A stretch of DNA of 64,000 nt from Anaeramoeba flamelloides (lineage: Eukaryota; Metamonada; Anaeramoebidae), in the NCBI GenBank assembly GCA_027625915.1, contig JANTQA010000072.1:2418001-2482000 (forward strand), in the 5' to 3' direction. The notes beneath the pieces were generated by a model. It had not been told where the DNA came from and ran no database searches. It saw nothing but the letters and a program-made list of their open reading frames with translations. Below are positions 1-12,055 of the stretch, piece after piece. Both the position numbers and the translations under genes were made by a program. Position 1 is the stretch's first letter; each line of letters opens with the position of its first letter.

Positions 1-411
1 ATTAATGGTTGAAAAATTTTTTGATCAACTGTAACAAGTTACGTAATTCAAAACAATGAAATGAAAACAAAAACTAAAAGATGAAAAAATGATTTTCATA
101 TTTTACAAAAATCAAAATTATCTCCAGTTTGAATGAAATTGTATTATTGTGATTGTTTGTATCGTTTTAGCTGTGTGTAAAATTTTGAATTTTTGTTTAT
201 TTACTAGATAAAAAAAACTCTAAGGTTATAATCCTAATTTTAACAATTCAAATTAAAAAATATTGTATTTCATTTTTCAAAGAAAAATATTGAATTGAAA
301 CTCCTTGGAAAAAGAATGATTTAACTAATTACTAATTTTTTTTTCTATTATTTAAATTATTATTATCATTCTAATTATTATTTTCTAAAAACAAAATAAT
401 AAATAAAAAAG
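1..411. other. AT-rich stretch upstream of kinase exon
   Basis: No coding exon can be read here. The bases around 30-90 resemble the reverse complement of about 63110-63165 (shared core GTTACGTAAT next to GAAATGAAAACAAAA), so the left edge may hold the end of a dispersed repeat also seen near 56700 and 63140. The kinase reading frame is closed by a TAA at 400-402 and has no ATG downstream of it, so an intron acceptor (AG at 410-411) is inferred and the 5' exon should lie further left, probably outside the window. Confidence 0.4.
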
Positions 412-3400
412 AATTCAAAAATTGGGATTGATTCTTTTACATTTAAAGAAATTCTTGAGAATGGAAGCTATAGCAAAATTTTGCTTGTTAAAAACAAAAA
501 AGACAAAAAAGAATATGCAATGAAAATGTATCTTAAAGGGGAAGTTTATCAGAACAAACAAGTTGGACATGTAAAAAATGAGCAATCAATTCTTTCTAAA
601 ATATCCCACCCATTCATTGTTACCCTTCATCATTCATTTCAGACTGAACATAAATTGTTTTTAGTTCTTGATTATGTAAAAGGTGGTGAATTGTTTTATC
701 ATTTGAAAAAGTAAATATTTGTTTTTTTTTTTCTGATTGTTTTTTTATTATTATGAAATATTTAAAAATTTTATAATCACAAATTGTTCAATAATATTCT
801 AAAATGATTTAAAATTTAATTTTGAAAAATCTCTTCTTTCCAATTTGTTTTTGTTTTTGTTTTTGTTTTTCTTTCTTTTTTTTATCTCTCCTTTTTATTT
901 CAATTTCGAACCCAATATTTATACATATGAATCTATTTGCTTAACACGTTGAAAAAGTGATGTCTTAATTTTTCAAAGTTTTTTTTGATAAATTTGTGTT
1001 TTTTTCAACTTACGTTATGAGACAAATACATTTTCTTTTTATAAATTTTATTCCGCAATTCTCAATGAAACAGAAAAATGAAGATTTTCAGATATTGTTA
1101 TTAATGCTTTTGATGTTAAAATTTTTCAACACAAATTTTTTATTTGTAAAAATCAATTTTCAGATTTAGCTTTCTCGATCTTATCATCAATTAGGTGCTT
1201 TTCACGTTTTTTTTTCTCTCTAATTTTAAATCAGAATGTGGATTATCAACTTAAATCTTTCTGAAAAAACATTAAAAACCACCTACACCCTAGTTTACCA
1301 TTTCTGAAATATAAGGCCTTTTTTTGTGAAATATTAGAATTAATAGTTATGCTATATTTTTTAGCAAAAGTTTTAGAAATTAAAAAAACTTTTAAATATT
1401 TACTGATAACGAAAAAAGAAAAAATAGTAAATTTTTGGTATTTGAGAGTTTATAGTCTCTTATTTTCACATTTAACATACTTGGTAGTTCTTTTGTTACA
1501 AGTTTTTTTTTCAGTTCAAAAAAGAGTTTTTTTATTAGCTTAATATGTCCCTAAGACCCAAAAAACACTAAAAATGAAAAACTGATCAAATACTTTCCAT
1601 TAAAACAATTAAAAAAACAAAATGATAAAATAAAAATAAATAAAGTTTGAATTTAACTTTTTCTTGAAAACATGTTTTGCCAAAATCATTGAATTCGAAC
1701 TTGAAATTATGTATATTTTTAGATACACTCTCTTGTTTTAACTCATTTACAAAAATAAATTCTAAATTATGGGAATTTTCTTTTCACAAAAGGCACTAAT
1801 TTGGTCCTCAAATGTTTTTTTTAGTTATAAATGGTAAAATTAAAAAAAAAGTTCAACTAAAAAGATAAACTCTCTGGAAAACCATTCTAATTTAATATAT
1901 TAACTTATTCTTTGATTTCAAACTTTTCTCAACCCCTTTTTTTCAAAAAAAAAATAAAAAAGTGCACAGTAATTTCAAAAAATATTTTCGATATTCAAAA
2001 GTTGAGAGTGGTGTTTTTATTCTAAAAAAAATTATCACAGTGGTTAATGGAATTAAGTTATGAACTTAATTTCGAAAAATATTAATCAGAAAAAAATAGT
2101 GCTTAATTTTATTAAGGACATATATAGTTTTCAATGATTGAAAATTCCTTTTTTGAGAACTGTTGGTAAAATGTTCAATTTATCAATCTGAATATCTGGG
2201 GTTCTATTCCTTATAACTGCATTATTTTTTGATTGTTTATCATTTACTCAAAAAGTTACAAAAACTACACAAGGTACAATTCAATTAAAAATCGAATTTA
2301 TGCCTCATAGAAACACTAATTTTCAGATTAATCATCTTATCCTCTAAATTTTTTTTGGAATATTATAAAAAATCTGACCTGAATAAGAATAGGATAAAAA
2401 TACATCTCGTAATTTATGAAGTGGATCCAATTCTTGAGAGAATTGAGCAAATTTTTTTCTCTCATTCTTTCAGTATACTTTTATTTTTAAGTAAGTAATT
2501 TGTATACACTAGAATGATATAATACTCTCTTTAATTGGGGGAAAAAAAAAAAAAAGAAAAAAATATTGTTTTATATTCGCAAAGGTTTATTATCTCTAAA
2601 TTTGTATTTAAAAAAGTGAAAAATCAACAACTTTTTTTAAAATGGAATTACAAAAAATTTTCAGTATTTTTTTATCTTTTGAATTTCTAAAACCTTGTTT
2701 TTTTTGTAAATTTTTAACTAATTTCATCTTGTGAAATCAAGTAAAGTTTCATTTGAAAATTTTTTTTTAAATAATAGAGGATTTGAAGATATATTTGTTA
2801 ATTCATGACAAAATTTAAAAAAAGTGGACTTGGAGATTAATATTTAAAAAATTGCTAAATTACATAAAATCGAGATAAACATTAATATTGCGATAATATC
2901 ATAAAATCGCGATATTCTATAAAATCGTGATAATTGTTCTAAAATGGTGATAAATGTCAAAATATCGCGAGAAAAAATTAAATCGCGATTTAATAGTTGA
3001 TGAATTTTTGATATAATTCAACAATATTTTTAAAAAGAAAAATTTTGTTTGATCAAAAAACAGATCATGTGAAAAACAATTATTCTTTTAAATAAAAACA
3101 AAAAAAGAAACACAAATTAAATCATTAACCAGATCAAAAGTTTTATTCTCTTTTCATTTGATTTGATTTGGCTTCCACATCGATCGAACCTATAGATGAA
3201 CAACAGTAATAACTAAAGAGAAATAAATAGTTTATCAGTCTATTGTAGTGTTATTAAAAATGGCTTTGAATAATTAGCTTCTAAAACAACCAACCCTTTA
3301 ACTGTTCTTTAAAGAATGTTTTCTTGGGTTACAATATTTTCATTTTTTCTCAGAAAGCTAGAAGGAGTTGGATAACTATTCAAAAGATTTCACAACATCC

Positions 3401-5159
3401 TTACCAGATGATCACCAATTATTAAGATTTTTTATACAATTGTTGTCTTCTTGTCTTCTTTTTCTTCTCTGTATTTTTACATTGAACAGAAAACACAACT
3501 AGAGATAAAAGATTTTTTTGTTAATCAAACACCAATAAGAAAAAAAATTCCTCTTTCTTCTTTTTGGTTATTTGAACTTGTCAAGGTAATACCCCCCCTT
3601 CTGAAAAAAGCACATCTATTTTAAAAACAAGTAAATTTACTTCGAGTAAATGGGTTATTATTTTTTTGATCGTAATATTCACAGGAGATTTTACTTTTGA
3701 TAAAAAATATGAAAAATGATAAGAAAAAAATTTTTTTTTCCACTTCAAAAAATCCCTCATTGCCTTTACTATATCTTTATGTCTTAAAAACCTTTCAAAC
3801 ACTTGAAAACACTTTACAACACTTGCAAACATTTTCTAACATTTTCAAAGGGAAAAGCGTTGTAAAAGTCAAAAGATGGCTTTGTAAAAATCATCGGGTT
3901 TTTTTGTTTAGGTGATTTTTAAACAATAATTTTTCTTTTGTTGTGATTTTGTAGATTATCAGGATTTTATGATTTTTCGCAATAAAATTGGATTAATTGC
4001 AATTTTGTATCATATTATCGCGAATATATTATTAATATCGGGATAATCTATGTTATCATCACAACCTCAAATTATTGAATTTCTAATACAATTCAAAACA
4101 AAAATATTTTTTTTTCTTTTCTGGGTTAATACTAAAAAATATCTCAAAATTTTTGTATACATATTTATCTTCAATCTATTTACTCATACCATATTTCTGC
4201 ATAGATCTGGTAAAGGTAAATTTAGTGAATCAATGGCGTGCTTTTATATTGCTGAAATTATTCTTGCCATCGAATATTTACATGATATTAATATTATTTA
4301 TCGTGATCTAAAACCTGAAAATATTTTATTAAACGATAGCGGTCATATAAAAATTATTGATTTTGGTTTGTCTACTTCTGGAATAACTAAGAATTATTTT
4401 ATGAAAAGACAAAAAAAAAAAATACAAATTACTTTAGATGAAGACGAAAAAGAAGAAAACACAGAAGAGCAGCAAGAAAAAGAAAAGGAAAAAGAAAAGG
4501 AAAAAGAAAAAGAAAAAGAAAAAGATAAAGAGGATGAAAAAAACGAAGAAAATTATGAAGAAAATGAAAAAAGAGCCAATTCAATATGCGGCACTCCCGA
4601 ATATCTTTCACCGGAAATGTTACTACAAAATGGATATGGAAAATCCATTGATTTTTGGGCAATTGGAATTTTATTATTTGAAATGTTAAGTGGTAACACA
4701 CCTTTTTATTCTGAAAATAAAATGCAAATATATGAAAATATACAAAAATGTGATCCAATTTTCCCAAATTATTTTTCAAAGCAATCCATAGATCTAATAA
4801 CCAAATTATTAAAAAAAAAACCTTCTGAAAGATTGGGGTGTAATGGGTTCAATGAGATTCAAAATCATCCATTTTTTGAAAAGATCAATTGGGAAAAATT
4901 AGCGAAAAAACAAATAACACCACCATTTAAACCTGAAATGCCCAAAAAAAATATTGATTCAAGCTTGGTTAATAAACAATTTAAACTTGATCAAAAAATT
5001 GAAGAAGACATTTATACGAAATTAGCAAAAAATGAATTCACTGGGTTTTATTATGAAAAAATAAATTCAAAAAAACAAAATAAAAATCTTAATAAAAACT
5101 CAAATAATTCAAGTAGTTCGGAAGAACCCTATCAAATCGAGAAAGATGATCTTTTATAA
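412..5159 (+). CDS. AGC-family Ser/Thr protein kinase (S6K/Akt-like), 5' end missing
   Basis: Two exons are visible, 412-710 and 4205-5159, joined in phase across a 3494-base intron (donor GTAAAT at 711, acceptor CATAG at 4204). The splice restores GGELFYHLKK-SGKGKFSES, the usual hinge to alpha-D/E region. The N-lobe has the catalytic lysine in YAMKMY and the alpha-C glutamate in KNEQSILSK. The C-lobe has YRDLKPEN, the metal-binding IDFGLS, and SICGTPEYLSPE. HPFFEKINWEKL, PPFKP and a hydrophobic-motif-like FTGFYYE near the C terminus place it with the S6K/Akt branch of AGC kinases, which act downstream of PDK1 and TOR. Oddities: the glycine loop is degenerate (ENGSYSK for GxGxxG), about 60 mostly Glu/Lys residues (about 4400-4585) interrupt the activation segment, and the hydrophobic motif has Tyr where Ser/Thr is usual. 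The true start is not in view; the acceptor at 411 is inferred. Confidence 0.9.
711..4204 (+). other. giant intron 1 (3494 bases) in the kinase gene
   Basis: The ends are GT...AG and joining codon halves AA|A keeps the kinase frame through a conserved stretch, so this is removed at the RNA level. The first two thirds (about 720-2860) are featureless AT-rich DNA with long T runs. The last third holds a 1.2 kb repeat element (about 2865-4050) with a second copy near 48650-49980. No convincing ORF lies inside. Confidence 0.85.
2865..4050 (+). mobile_element. 1.2 kb dispersed element A, copy 1 (AATCGCGAT ends)
   Basis: The left end (about 2870-3000) carries a cluster of motifs like ATAAAATCGCGATA, ATCGTGAT and AAATCGCGAT. 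The right end (about 3950-4045) carries the inverted counterparts (TTATCGCGAA, ATCGGGATAAT). The middle matches the reverse complement of about 48650-49980 at many places, for example AAGAATGTTTTCTTGGG at about 3312 against CCCAAGAATACATTCTT at about 49397. Inverted terminal regions with arrays of short motifs are typical of non-autonomous DNA transposons with transposase-binding repeats; the superfamily is unknown. Confidence 0.6.
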
Positions 5160-7857
5160 ATTGTGATTTATTTGAAGATAATTAAATAAGTTTTAATTAA
5201 AATTAAGAAACACATTTTCAAAATATATAAATTAATTAATAAATTTTATTTTGATTTTTCTTTTTTGTTTTTTTACCAAAATATTATTAATAATAGATTT
5301 CTTAAAAGAAAGAATATTTCGAGAATCACCCTAACTTTTTAAATTTAGTTTTTAAAATAAAAAAAATTTGAGATATTTCCAAAAATAAATGTTTTTTTTT
5401 TTTACATTCCAAATAATATTCTCTTTGTTTGTATTTCTATTGGTAAATCAGATATAAAATCAAGTGAAATATTAATACTGATTTAATTAATACATATTGT
5501 TTATATTTTCAAATATTTTGGTCAAAATATTTTCAAAAAGAGATATAATAAAAAGTTTTTTTAGAGAAAATGATTTACGATTAATTTCAATAAAAAACCA
5601 TGGAAAACATGGCAAGGATCCAAACTGTTTTTTAAACAAGAAAATACCGTTATAATTTTTTCATCCAGTTGGAAATTTTGACAAGATTAAAGAAGTTAGG
5701 AAAAAAATGTTTTATGATCAAAAAGATAAACTTTCAAATTTTCACACCTAAAAAAATATCACACAAAATTGAAATTGGAAACTTTTGATTATTTCATCAA
5801 AGCAATTTTTCATATGATCAAACATATTGAATTAACATGAAGCCTTAATAAATGAGGCATAACATGATTGCATATTTTTGTAGTCATCTTATAAAAGAGT
5901 TTAAAAATTATAAACTATTTTTTATTAATGTAGTTTGTAAGATTATGTTTCCGGTAGTTGTTTTGTATTGTTTTATCTTCGACATTTTCCATGTTCTTGA
6001 AAATTTTTAGGATTAGAATCTTATTTTTCTAATTATTTTACAATTTTTGTTTTTCTTTTCTTTTTCATTTTTTTTTTTACTTTTCCTTTTTTTGTTTTTC
6101 ATTTTTCATTTTTTTTCTTTTTCTTCTTTTTTTTAAATTCTTTTTTCTTTCATATTTCTTTTTATTTATTTTTTCTTTTTTAAGAAAGATCAACTCAAAA
6201 AAAAAAATCTTCCAAAACAGGAATCAATATTTAGAAATTTGAGACTTATTAATTTATATTGATTATTATCTCTTAAAAATTTAGTAAAATGAATTATTAT
6301 TAAAAAAATAAATATAAAAACAATAGAATAAAAATTATTTGATGAAAAATCTACCACTATTTTTGAAATTTAACTTATATCCATTTATAATAATTAAAAG
6401 TGAATTATAATTAAGATTAATAATTACATGCTCTTGAATACTTTTTTTTTTTACTTGATTATTTCAGGCAATTAACAATTCTGAATTAGGGTTTATTTGA
6501 TATGAAATTATCCTTATCTACTTAAAAAAATATTTTTATTGTTATATACCATTGAATAATCCCACACAAGCAATTTTATTGTTTTTTTGGAACTAAAAGA
6601 ATTAAAATATAAAAAAATTAAAAATTGTTTTAGAGATAGTATTATTTTGATTGAAGGGAGGTGATAAAAAAAAATAACCAATATATGTGGAAACACTAAA
6701 ACATTAATTATAGTGTGTTCATTCTATCATGAATCTCTGTATGAATAGAACATATAGGTATAACTTTTCTTTAAATAATTAAAAATAAAATGAAATTTGG
6801 TACTTTACTAAGTTATAATTTAGAACTTTTGAATTAAGGCATATTTATACAATCTAGGGACTTAAATAACAACAATTAATTTTCAACTTTTTCTCGATAC
6901 TTTTTTACCTTTTTTATTGTTATTTTTATTATTAATTTTTTTTGAAAGTTTCCCAAAATATGGATTTCGAAAAACCCCACTACAAATTACGAACATAAGA
7001 GCAAAAACCTGGCACAAGTAAGGACTCTACAGATTATATGAAAAGTTCATTTCAGTTCAACCAAGTTGGTCTCAAATAAATTCACTTTACTCTAGTTGAA
7101 ATCAAATTGCTTCTGTTTATCCCCCTTTGCTGATAGTTACTTTAGTTCAGCCTATAACATCTTTATCTCACTCATTATTATTTTTTATTATTATTTTCTT
7201 TACCTCCCCCAAACTCCTAAAAAAAAAAAAGGGGGGGGGTACTCAAACAACTTAAAAAAGGATATTTTGAAAGGTAAAAAGTATCACAATAAAGATCAAA
7301 ATTCTTTGGATATTTTTTTCATATTTTTTACAAGTGGGAATAATTAAAATAATCGTTGTAACTGAATTTATCACTAACTTTAATCGTAAAAAAACAAAAA
7401 GAAATTAAAAGGATACTCAAAAAAAAAAAAAAGCTTTTTTATTAAATGAGACTTTATAATTTTTCTTCTAATCTTTGGTTTTGTGATTTTTTTACCTTGA
7501 AACATTGAACTTTTCACTAAATTAATTAACATAAATTATTATCAGGTTATTAAAAAAAAAAAAAAAAAAAGGTAAATAAGCACAGATGGATATGTTTTAT
7601 ATACTCGCCACTTTTATTAGGCTGTGAACTAAATTTAAACTGATTCTGAATTCAAAAATAATATTAAATAAAAAGACATGAACAAGCTTTCGCTCTAATA
7701 TTTATTTACAATTTTAAAGTCATCGTATATCATTTAATATAAATTTCTAGTCATATTGCTATACGATAAAATTATTTGAATAAATATTAAAATCTATATA
7801 TTTATACATATTTTACTTTACCTAACTTGGTGATTTGAGATAAAAATTGTTGTCAAA
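5160..7857. other. intergenic region, kinase to TRF4-like gene
   Basis: AT-rich with long T runs (about 6045-6180) and A runs (about 7550-7570). The tail of the kinase and the tail of the minus-strand TRF4-like gene face each other here, so both genes should have their 3' ends and poly(A) sites in this stretch. No ORF has convincing codon structure and no repeat copy was recognised. Confidence 0.5.
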
Positions 7858-10200
7858 TTAATAAAATTTTGTGATATGCTTTTCATTATTTGATCGTTGA
7901 ACAAAAAAATTTCGTTTTCTCGATTCAAAATTCTGTTTGAGAAAATTATTGTTAAAATTGTGATTATAATGAAAATTATTGTTCAAACCACGACTACGAC
8001 TACGACTACGGCGACTACTATTATTTATGTGCAAATCATTTTTTGATTTATTCTCATAATTAATTTGATAACTATAATTATAATTATTGTGAATATTTTG
8101 ATTATCAGAAGTATTCAAATCATAATTATTGTTAGAATTGTGATCATAATTATTGTTCAAATTACTATTATTATTGTAATTATTATTTTTACTATGTAAA
8201 TTATTGTAAGATTTATTCTCATAATTAATTTGATAATTATTATTATAATTATTGTTGTTGCCTTTTTTATCATAAGAAGTCAATTCATAGTTATTGTTAG
8301 AATTGTGATTATAACGATAATTATTGCCCAAACTACGACTACGACTACGACTACGACTACGACTACGGCGACTACTATTATTTATGTGCAAATCATTTTT
8401 TGATTTATTCTCATAATTAATTTGATAACTATAATTATAATTATTGTGAATATTTTGATTATCAGAAGTATTCAAATCATAATTATTGTTAGAATTGTGA
8501 TCATAATTATTGTTCAAATTACTATTATTATTGTTGCTGTTATTTTTACTATGTAAATTACTGTTCGATTTATTCTCATAATTAATTTGATAATTATTAT
8601 TATAATTATTATTGTTGCCTTTTTTATCATAAGAATTCAATTCATAATTATTGTTAGAATTGTGATTATAATGAAAATTATTGTTCAAACCACGACTACG
8701 ACTACGACTACTACTACTACTATTTTCGGGAGGTAAATCATTGTTCGATTTATTCTCATAATTAATTTGATAAGTATTATTATAATTATTATGAATATTA
8801 TGATTATCATAATTATTCAAATCAAAATTATTGTTAGTGTTGTTATCATATAAATTATGATGAAAATTGGCTTTGTTATAATTTTGAGAATTTTTTTGAT
8901 TTCTTTGACCATTGTAATTATAATTGTTTCTATTTCGATATTCGTTTTGATCATACCTTTTATTTTGGTTGCTATTCCTCATATTATTTGGATTTTCGTG
9001 ATTAAGCCTTCTTCTCTTCTCAAACGGGTACCTTACAAAATAATTTTTTAAATGCCAAAAGGAAATTAATTTCTGATTTAATATTGGATCACTACTCTGA
9101 ACGTGCATAAAATTGGTCTTAAAAATTGAACCTAAGCAGTAGTTTTTTGTTAAATTCTGGTTTGCATACAAACAAGATTTTAAAAATTTTAGAATATCAT
9201 AACTTGACCTTGCAGCATTATTCTTTGTTTGGATGGGATCTTGGACATAAAAGGTTGTAGGCTTTTTAATATCGAAAACACACATTAAGATTTTGTTAAA
9301 ATACCTTCCTTTGCCATTAACCGAGATCCCTGTGTTAATAAAATTAAATTGAGAATAAACTTTAAAAAAATCAATCAACAGCGTACCCAAATTTACTATT
9401 CGGCTTTGAATTTGACGGGACGGGTGTAATTGTAAATGAGAAGTGATCAAAAGAATAAGTGTGTAAGTACTTAGCCCACCAAAATATGGTTCGTCTAAGG
9501 AGTGGATTGCTAAAAAGTGTTTTAATACAAACAAAAGCGGCCTTAACGCAGGGAAGGACGACAGCAGTCTCTTTGTTAATTTGGAGTTTTCTTTGCCCTG
9601 TAGGCTATTAAAAGAGATGTCAATATTAACGCAAGTCTCTTCATCCACAAATTTGACAATGGGGACCCTTGCATTTGACACCACACGAATGTTTTCAAAT
9701 TTGTTCTTTTCAAAATTGTCATCCCTTCTCAAGTACGAACCCAATTCCATAACCAACCTTGCAGAGTTTTTCGTGGTTTTGAGAAAGACACACAAATCAA
9801 TATCCGATTTTGGTAAATATGTTTCGCTTTCAAAGGATCCATAAGTCTGAATCCTACAATTTCCCCAGAGCCCACGGACAGCCTTTTTTATTCTTGTGAT
9901 TAAATCTAACCTTACTTTTTTACTTTTCTCTGTTGGCGAGATCCACTTCACAAAATCTATAATCTCCGCATGAAGACAATAGCTTCGATTTTCATGAAAG
10001 TAATGGTACTTTGGTTTGTAAACCTTGTGGCTTTGATATAAGGGATTGTTAAAGTTTTTGGTGATAAACTTGGTTTTAACTTTCTTGTATAATTCCATAT
10101 AATATTTTTTTCTGGTTGCAAACTCTTTTTTATTGTATGCGTTTTCAACAGGGGAACTTGGTAAACTTTCAAATTCTAAATTTTGTTCATTTCTGTTCAT
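7858..10200 (-). CDS. TRF4/PAPD5-type non-canonical poly(A) polymerase
   Basis: A 780-residue single-exon frame starting at ATG 10200. Residues 75-350 match the TRF4/PAPD5 nucleotidyltransferase family: LHAEIIDFVKWISP, the catalytic GSFESETYLPKSDIDLCV with Gly121-Ser122 and Asp133/Asp135, and the third acidic residue Asp194 in VNIDISFN. The central domain follows with LKHFLAIHSLDEPYFGGLS, LLIDFFKVYSQFNFINTGI and a nucleotide-recognition-like QDPIQTKNNAARSSY. Enzymes of this family add short A tails to nuclear RNAs for exosome decay or processing, in yeast within TRAMP. Residues from about 400 onward are low complexity, Asn-rich with SR/RS clusters, and made of tandem units of about 119 residues (DNA period 357). 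Such a tail is not part of the family core and may serve RNA or protein contacts; that is inference. Confidence 0.92.
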   Translation of the reverse strand: MNRNEQNLEFESLPSSPVENAYNKKEFATRKKYYMELYKKVKTKFITKNFNNPLYQSHKVYKPKYHYFHENRSYCLHAEIIDFVKWISPTEKSKKVRLDLITRIKKAVRGLWGNCRIQTYGSFESETYLPKSDIDLCVFLKTTKNSARLVMELGSYLRRDDNFEKNKFENIRVVSNARVPIVKFVDEETCVNIDISFNSLQGKENSKLTKRLLSSFPALRPLLFVLKHFLAIHSLDEPYFGGLSTYTLILLITSHLQLHPSRQIQSRIVNLGTLLIDFFKVYSQFNFINTGISVNGKGRYFNKILMCVFDIKKPTTFYVQDPIQTKNNAARSSYDILKFLKSCLYANQNLTKNYCLGSIFKTNFMHVQSSDPILNQKLISFWHLKNYFVRYPFEKRRRLNHENPNNMRNSNQNKRYDQNEYRNRNNYNYNGQRNQKNSQNYNKANFHHNLYDNNTNNNFDLNNYDNHNIHNNYNNTYQINYENKSNNDLPPENSSSSSRSRSRGLNNNFHYNHNSNNNYELNSYDKKGNNNNYNNNYQINYENKSNSNLHSKNNSNNNNSNLNNNYDHNSNNNYDLNTSDNQNIHNNYNYSYQINYENKSKNDLHINNSSRRSRSRSRSRSRSLGNNYRYNHNSNNNYELTSYDKKGNNNNYNNNYQINYENKSYNNLHSKNNNYNNNSNLNNNYDHNSNNNYDLNTSDNQNIHNNYNYSYQINYENKSKNDLHINNSSRRSRSRSRGLNNNFHYNHNFNNNFLKQNFESRKRNFFVQRSNNEKHITKFY
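7985..8740 (-). repeat. tandem 357-base repeat coding the TRF4-like tail
   Basis: The sequence GGCGACTACTATTATTTATG occurs at 8010 and again at 8367, and GCAAATCATTTTTTGATT at about 8031 and 8388, a period of 357 bases. A third, more diverged copy lies near 8690-8760. The repeat is in frame (119 codons) and encodes alternating RS, Asn and YQINYENKS blocks. Confidence 0.85.
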
Positions 10201-10629
10201 TTGATGCTATCTTTTTTTTTTTTTTTCAGGAATGCTTCTTTTGTTGGGGTTTTGGTGTGTATTTTATTTGAGAAAATTTGTTAAAAGTATTTTTCAAAAA
10301 AGAAAACAACAACTAAAAAAACAAAAAATAAGAACCCAAATATTGAAACACTAGATCACCAATTACCTTTTAGTATATTTGTTGTATTAATTGAGTCTAT
10401 TAGTGTTTTTAAATAAAATTATTTCTTCTCATTCAGAATTGAAATATTGGAAAAGGTCTATTTTGAATGTATCCTATTTTTTTAATCCTAAACGAGATTT
10501 CAGCTGGATAGTTTAACTTTTTTTAATTGTCTGTTTAACTCTATTAAAGATTTTTACAAAGAACAGTTTATTTCATGAAATCTAAAAGTTGTAAAACAGT
10601 CCAAAATTTGAATAAGATCTTTAAGGGCC

Positions 10630-11400
10630 ATGCCATTTATGACCGGAATTTACTCCATACTCAAGGGCTATACTGACACAAAAAACAACAATGTTAAATT
10701 ATACTTCTTTTGTTCCAAAAAATCTAAAAAACAAAAAAAAAAGTTTCTAAGGTTCTGAAAAGACAAAAATGCAAATAACAAAAAAAATTTCAAAGGATCA
10801 CAATTATGAAAATTCACAAAAGAACAAGAAAATAAATCAGAGATTCTCAAAGATAATAATTAAAAAGAAATTAAAAAAATATCATGTTATTTTGGTTTAT
10901 CAAAAAAATTCAAACCACAAACAAAAGTTTTACAATACACCAAATTTTAAAAATGAAAAAAACAAAAAAAAAATAATAAAAACCCAATTCCAAAAATTCA
11001 AAAAAACTAAATAAAGATCTAAAAAATCCAAAGTATCTCAAGATGAAAATACCCGAATTAACAAAAAAAAAAATCAAGAGTATCTGAATGACAAAAAATT
11101 CAATTCACAAGAAAGATTTCAAAGGATTCTCAATTCCAAAAAATTATCTTTTAAAAAACAAAAATTACCTCATTTCACTGGTTTAATATTCCAAAATATT
11201 TTAATTTCTTCCATTTAAAACAAATTGTTTTCTTATGTAATAAAAATCATTTGAATTCAATTTAATCCAATTTGTGGTTATTTTGCAACCCTCTAAATAT
11301 AACAAAGTAAGGATTTTATATTATTCTTTCCAAAAAAAAATCCCATTTGAGATGATAAAAAATAAGAACAAAATCTTTGACATCTCCAAAAGTTCCTTAG
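10630..11400 (+). repeat. dispersed repeat family I, copy 1
   Basis: The segment from TACTCCATACTCAAGG (about 10650) to about 11400 resembles 46380-46870, which also begins with a CTCCATACTCAA-type end, and the reverse complement of 61140-61590. The clearest shared part is 11200-11395 with 46660-46860: a purine-rich block ending in AACCCTCT and GATTTTAT, then an A-rich tract and ATCTTTGA. Copies are strongly diverged. Confidence 0.5.
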
Positions 11401-11571
11401 AATGAGACTTCAAAATCATCATCACTGTATTCAAATCTATATAATTCACAATTTAAATTAAAATTCAAGTAACCATCTTTGACTGTTTTTTTCTCACCTT
11501 TTCCTTGTTTTTCATTGTTTATTTTTAGAGATTGATCATACCCCACATGTTGGTTAGGTTTTTGATTTGTA

Positions 11572-12055
11572 TTACTGTAGTCAAAATAAAGCGTGCAAAA
11601 AAATTTAATGCGTGTTTCAAAATAAAAAGCGTGTTTTTTTGTTATAGTTGACCTATACATTAACCAATCAAAGAAACCCGAATAAAACCCTAAAAAAATA
11701 TGGTAATGGTTTCTTAAAGTTCTATTATTTAAAAAGAAATTCTAAAAATGAAGGATCAAATTGGAAAATTTATCTTAAAAAATAGAAATAATTTTTAAGT
11801 ATATTTTTGTCAATCAAAAAAACAAAAAATTTCAAAAAAAATGAGACTATTATGAAAAATTGTCAACTATTTGCATGAATAATTTAAATTTTACTGAAAA
11901 TAACCAGACCTTTACTTTCAAAATTGATTTGAACTTAGGTATACTATTTGGTAGTAGATTGGATGTTGCCTTGGTAGAAGAATAAAAAAAAGCACGGATA
12001 ATATTTTGAAACACGGATTATAACCGTTGTGCACACATTATTTTGATCACTGTAG
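11572..12055 (+). mobile_element. MITE-like element D, copy 1
   Basis: The two ends are inverted repeats of about 55 bases. The left end reads CTGTAGTCAAAATAA...GCGTGTTTCAAAAT; the right end, read on the other strand, gives CAGTGATCAAAATAA...CCGTGTTTCAAAAT. The element has no coding capacity. A second copy lies in reverse orientation at about 33317-33806 inside giant intron 3, and internal blocks also match (GGATCAAATTGGAAAATTT, GAACTTAGGTATACTAT). Confidence 0.65.

Noticed and set aside
4429-4779. Minus-strand and frame-shifted frames over the KE-rich part of the kinase
   Set aside because: They are shadows of the GAA/AAA repeat; the plus-strand kinase frame has all catalytic motifs.
11397-11660. 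87-codon minus-strand frame MYRSTITKKHAFYFETR...
   Set aside because: It runs into the left terminal repeat of element D and has no counterpart in the other copy, so it is likely chance.
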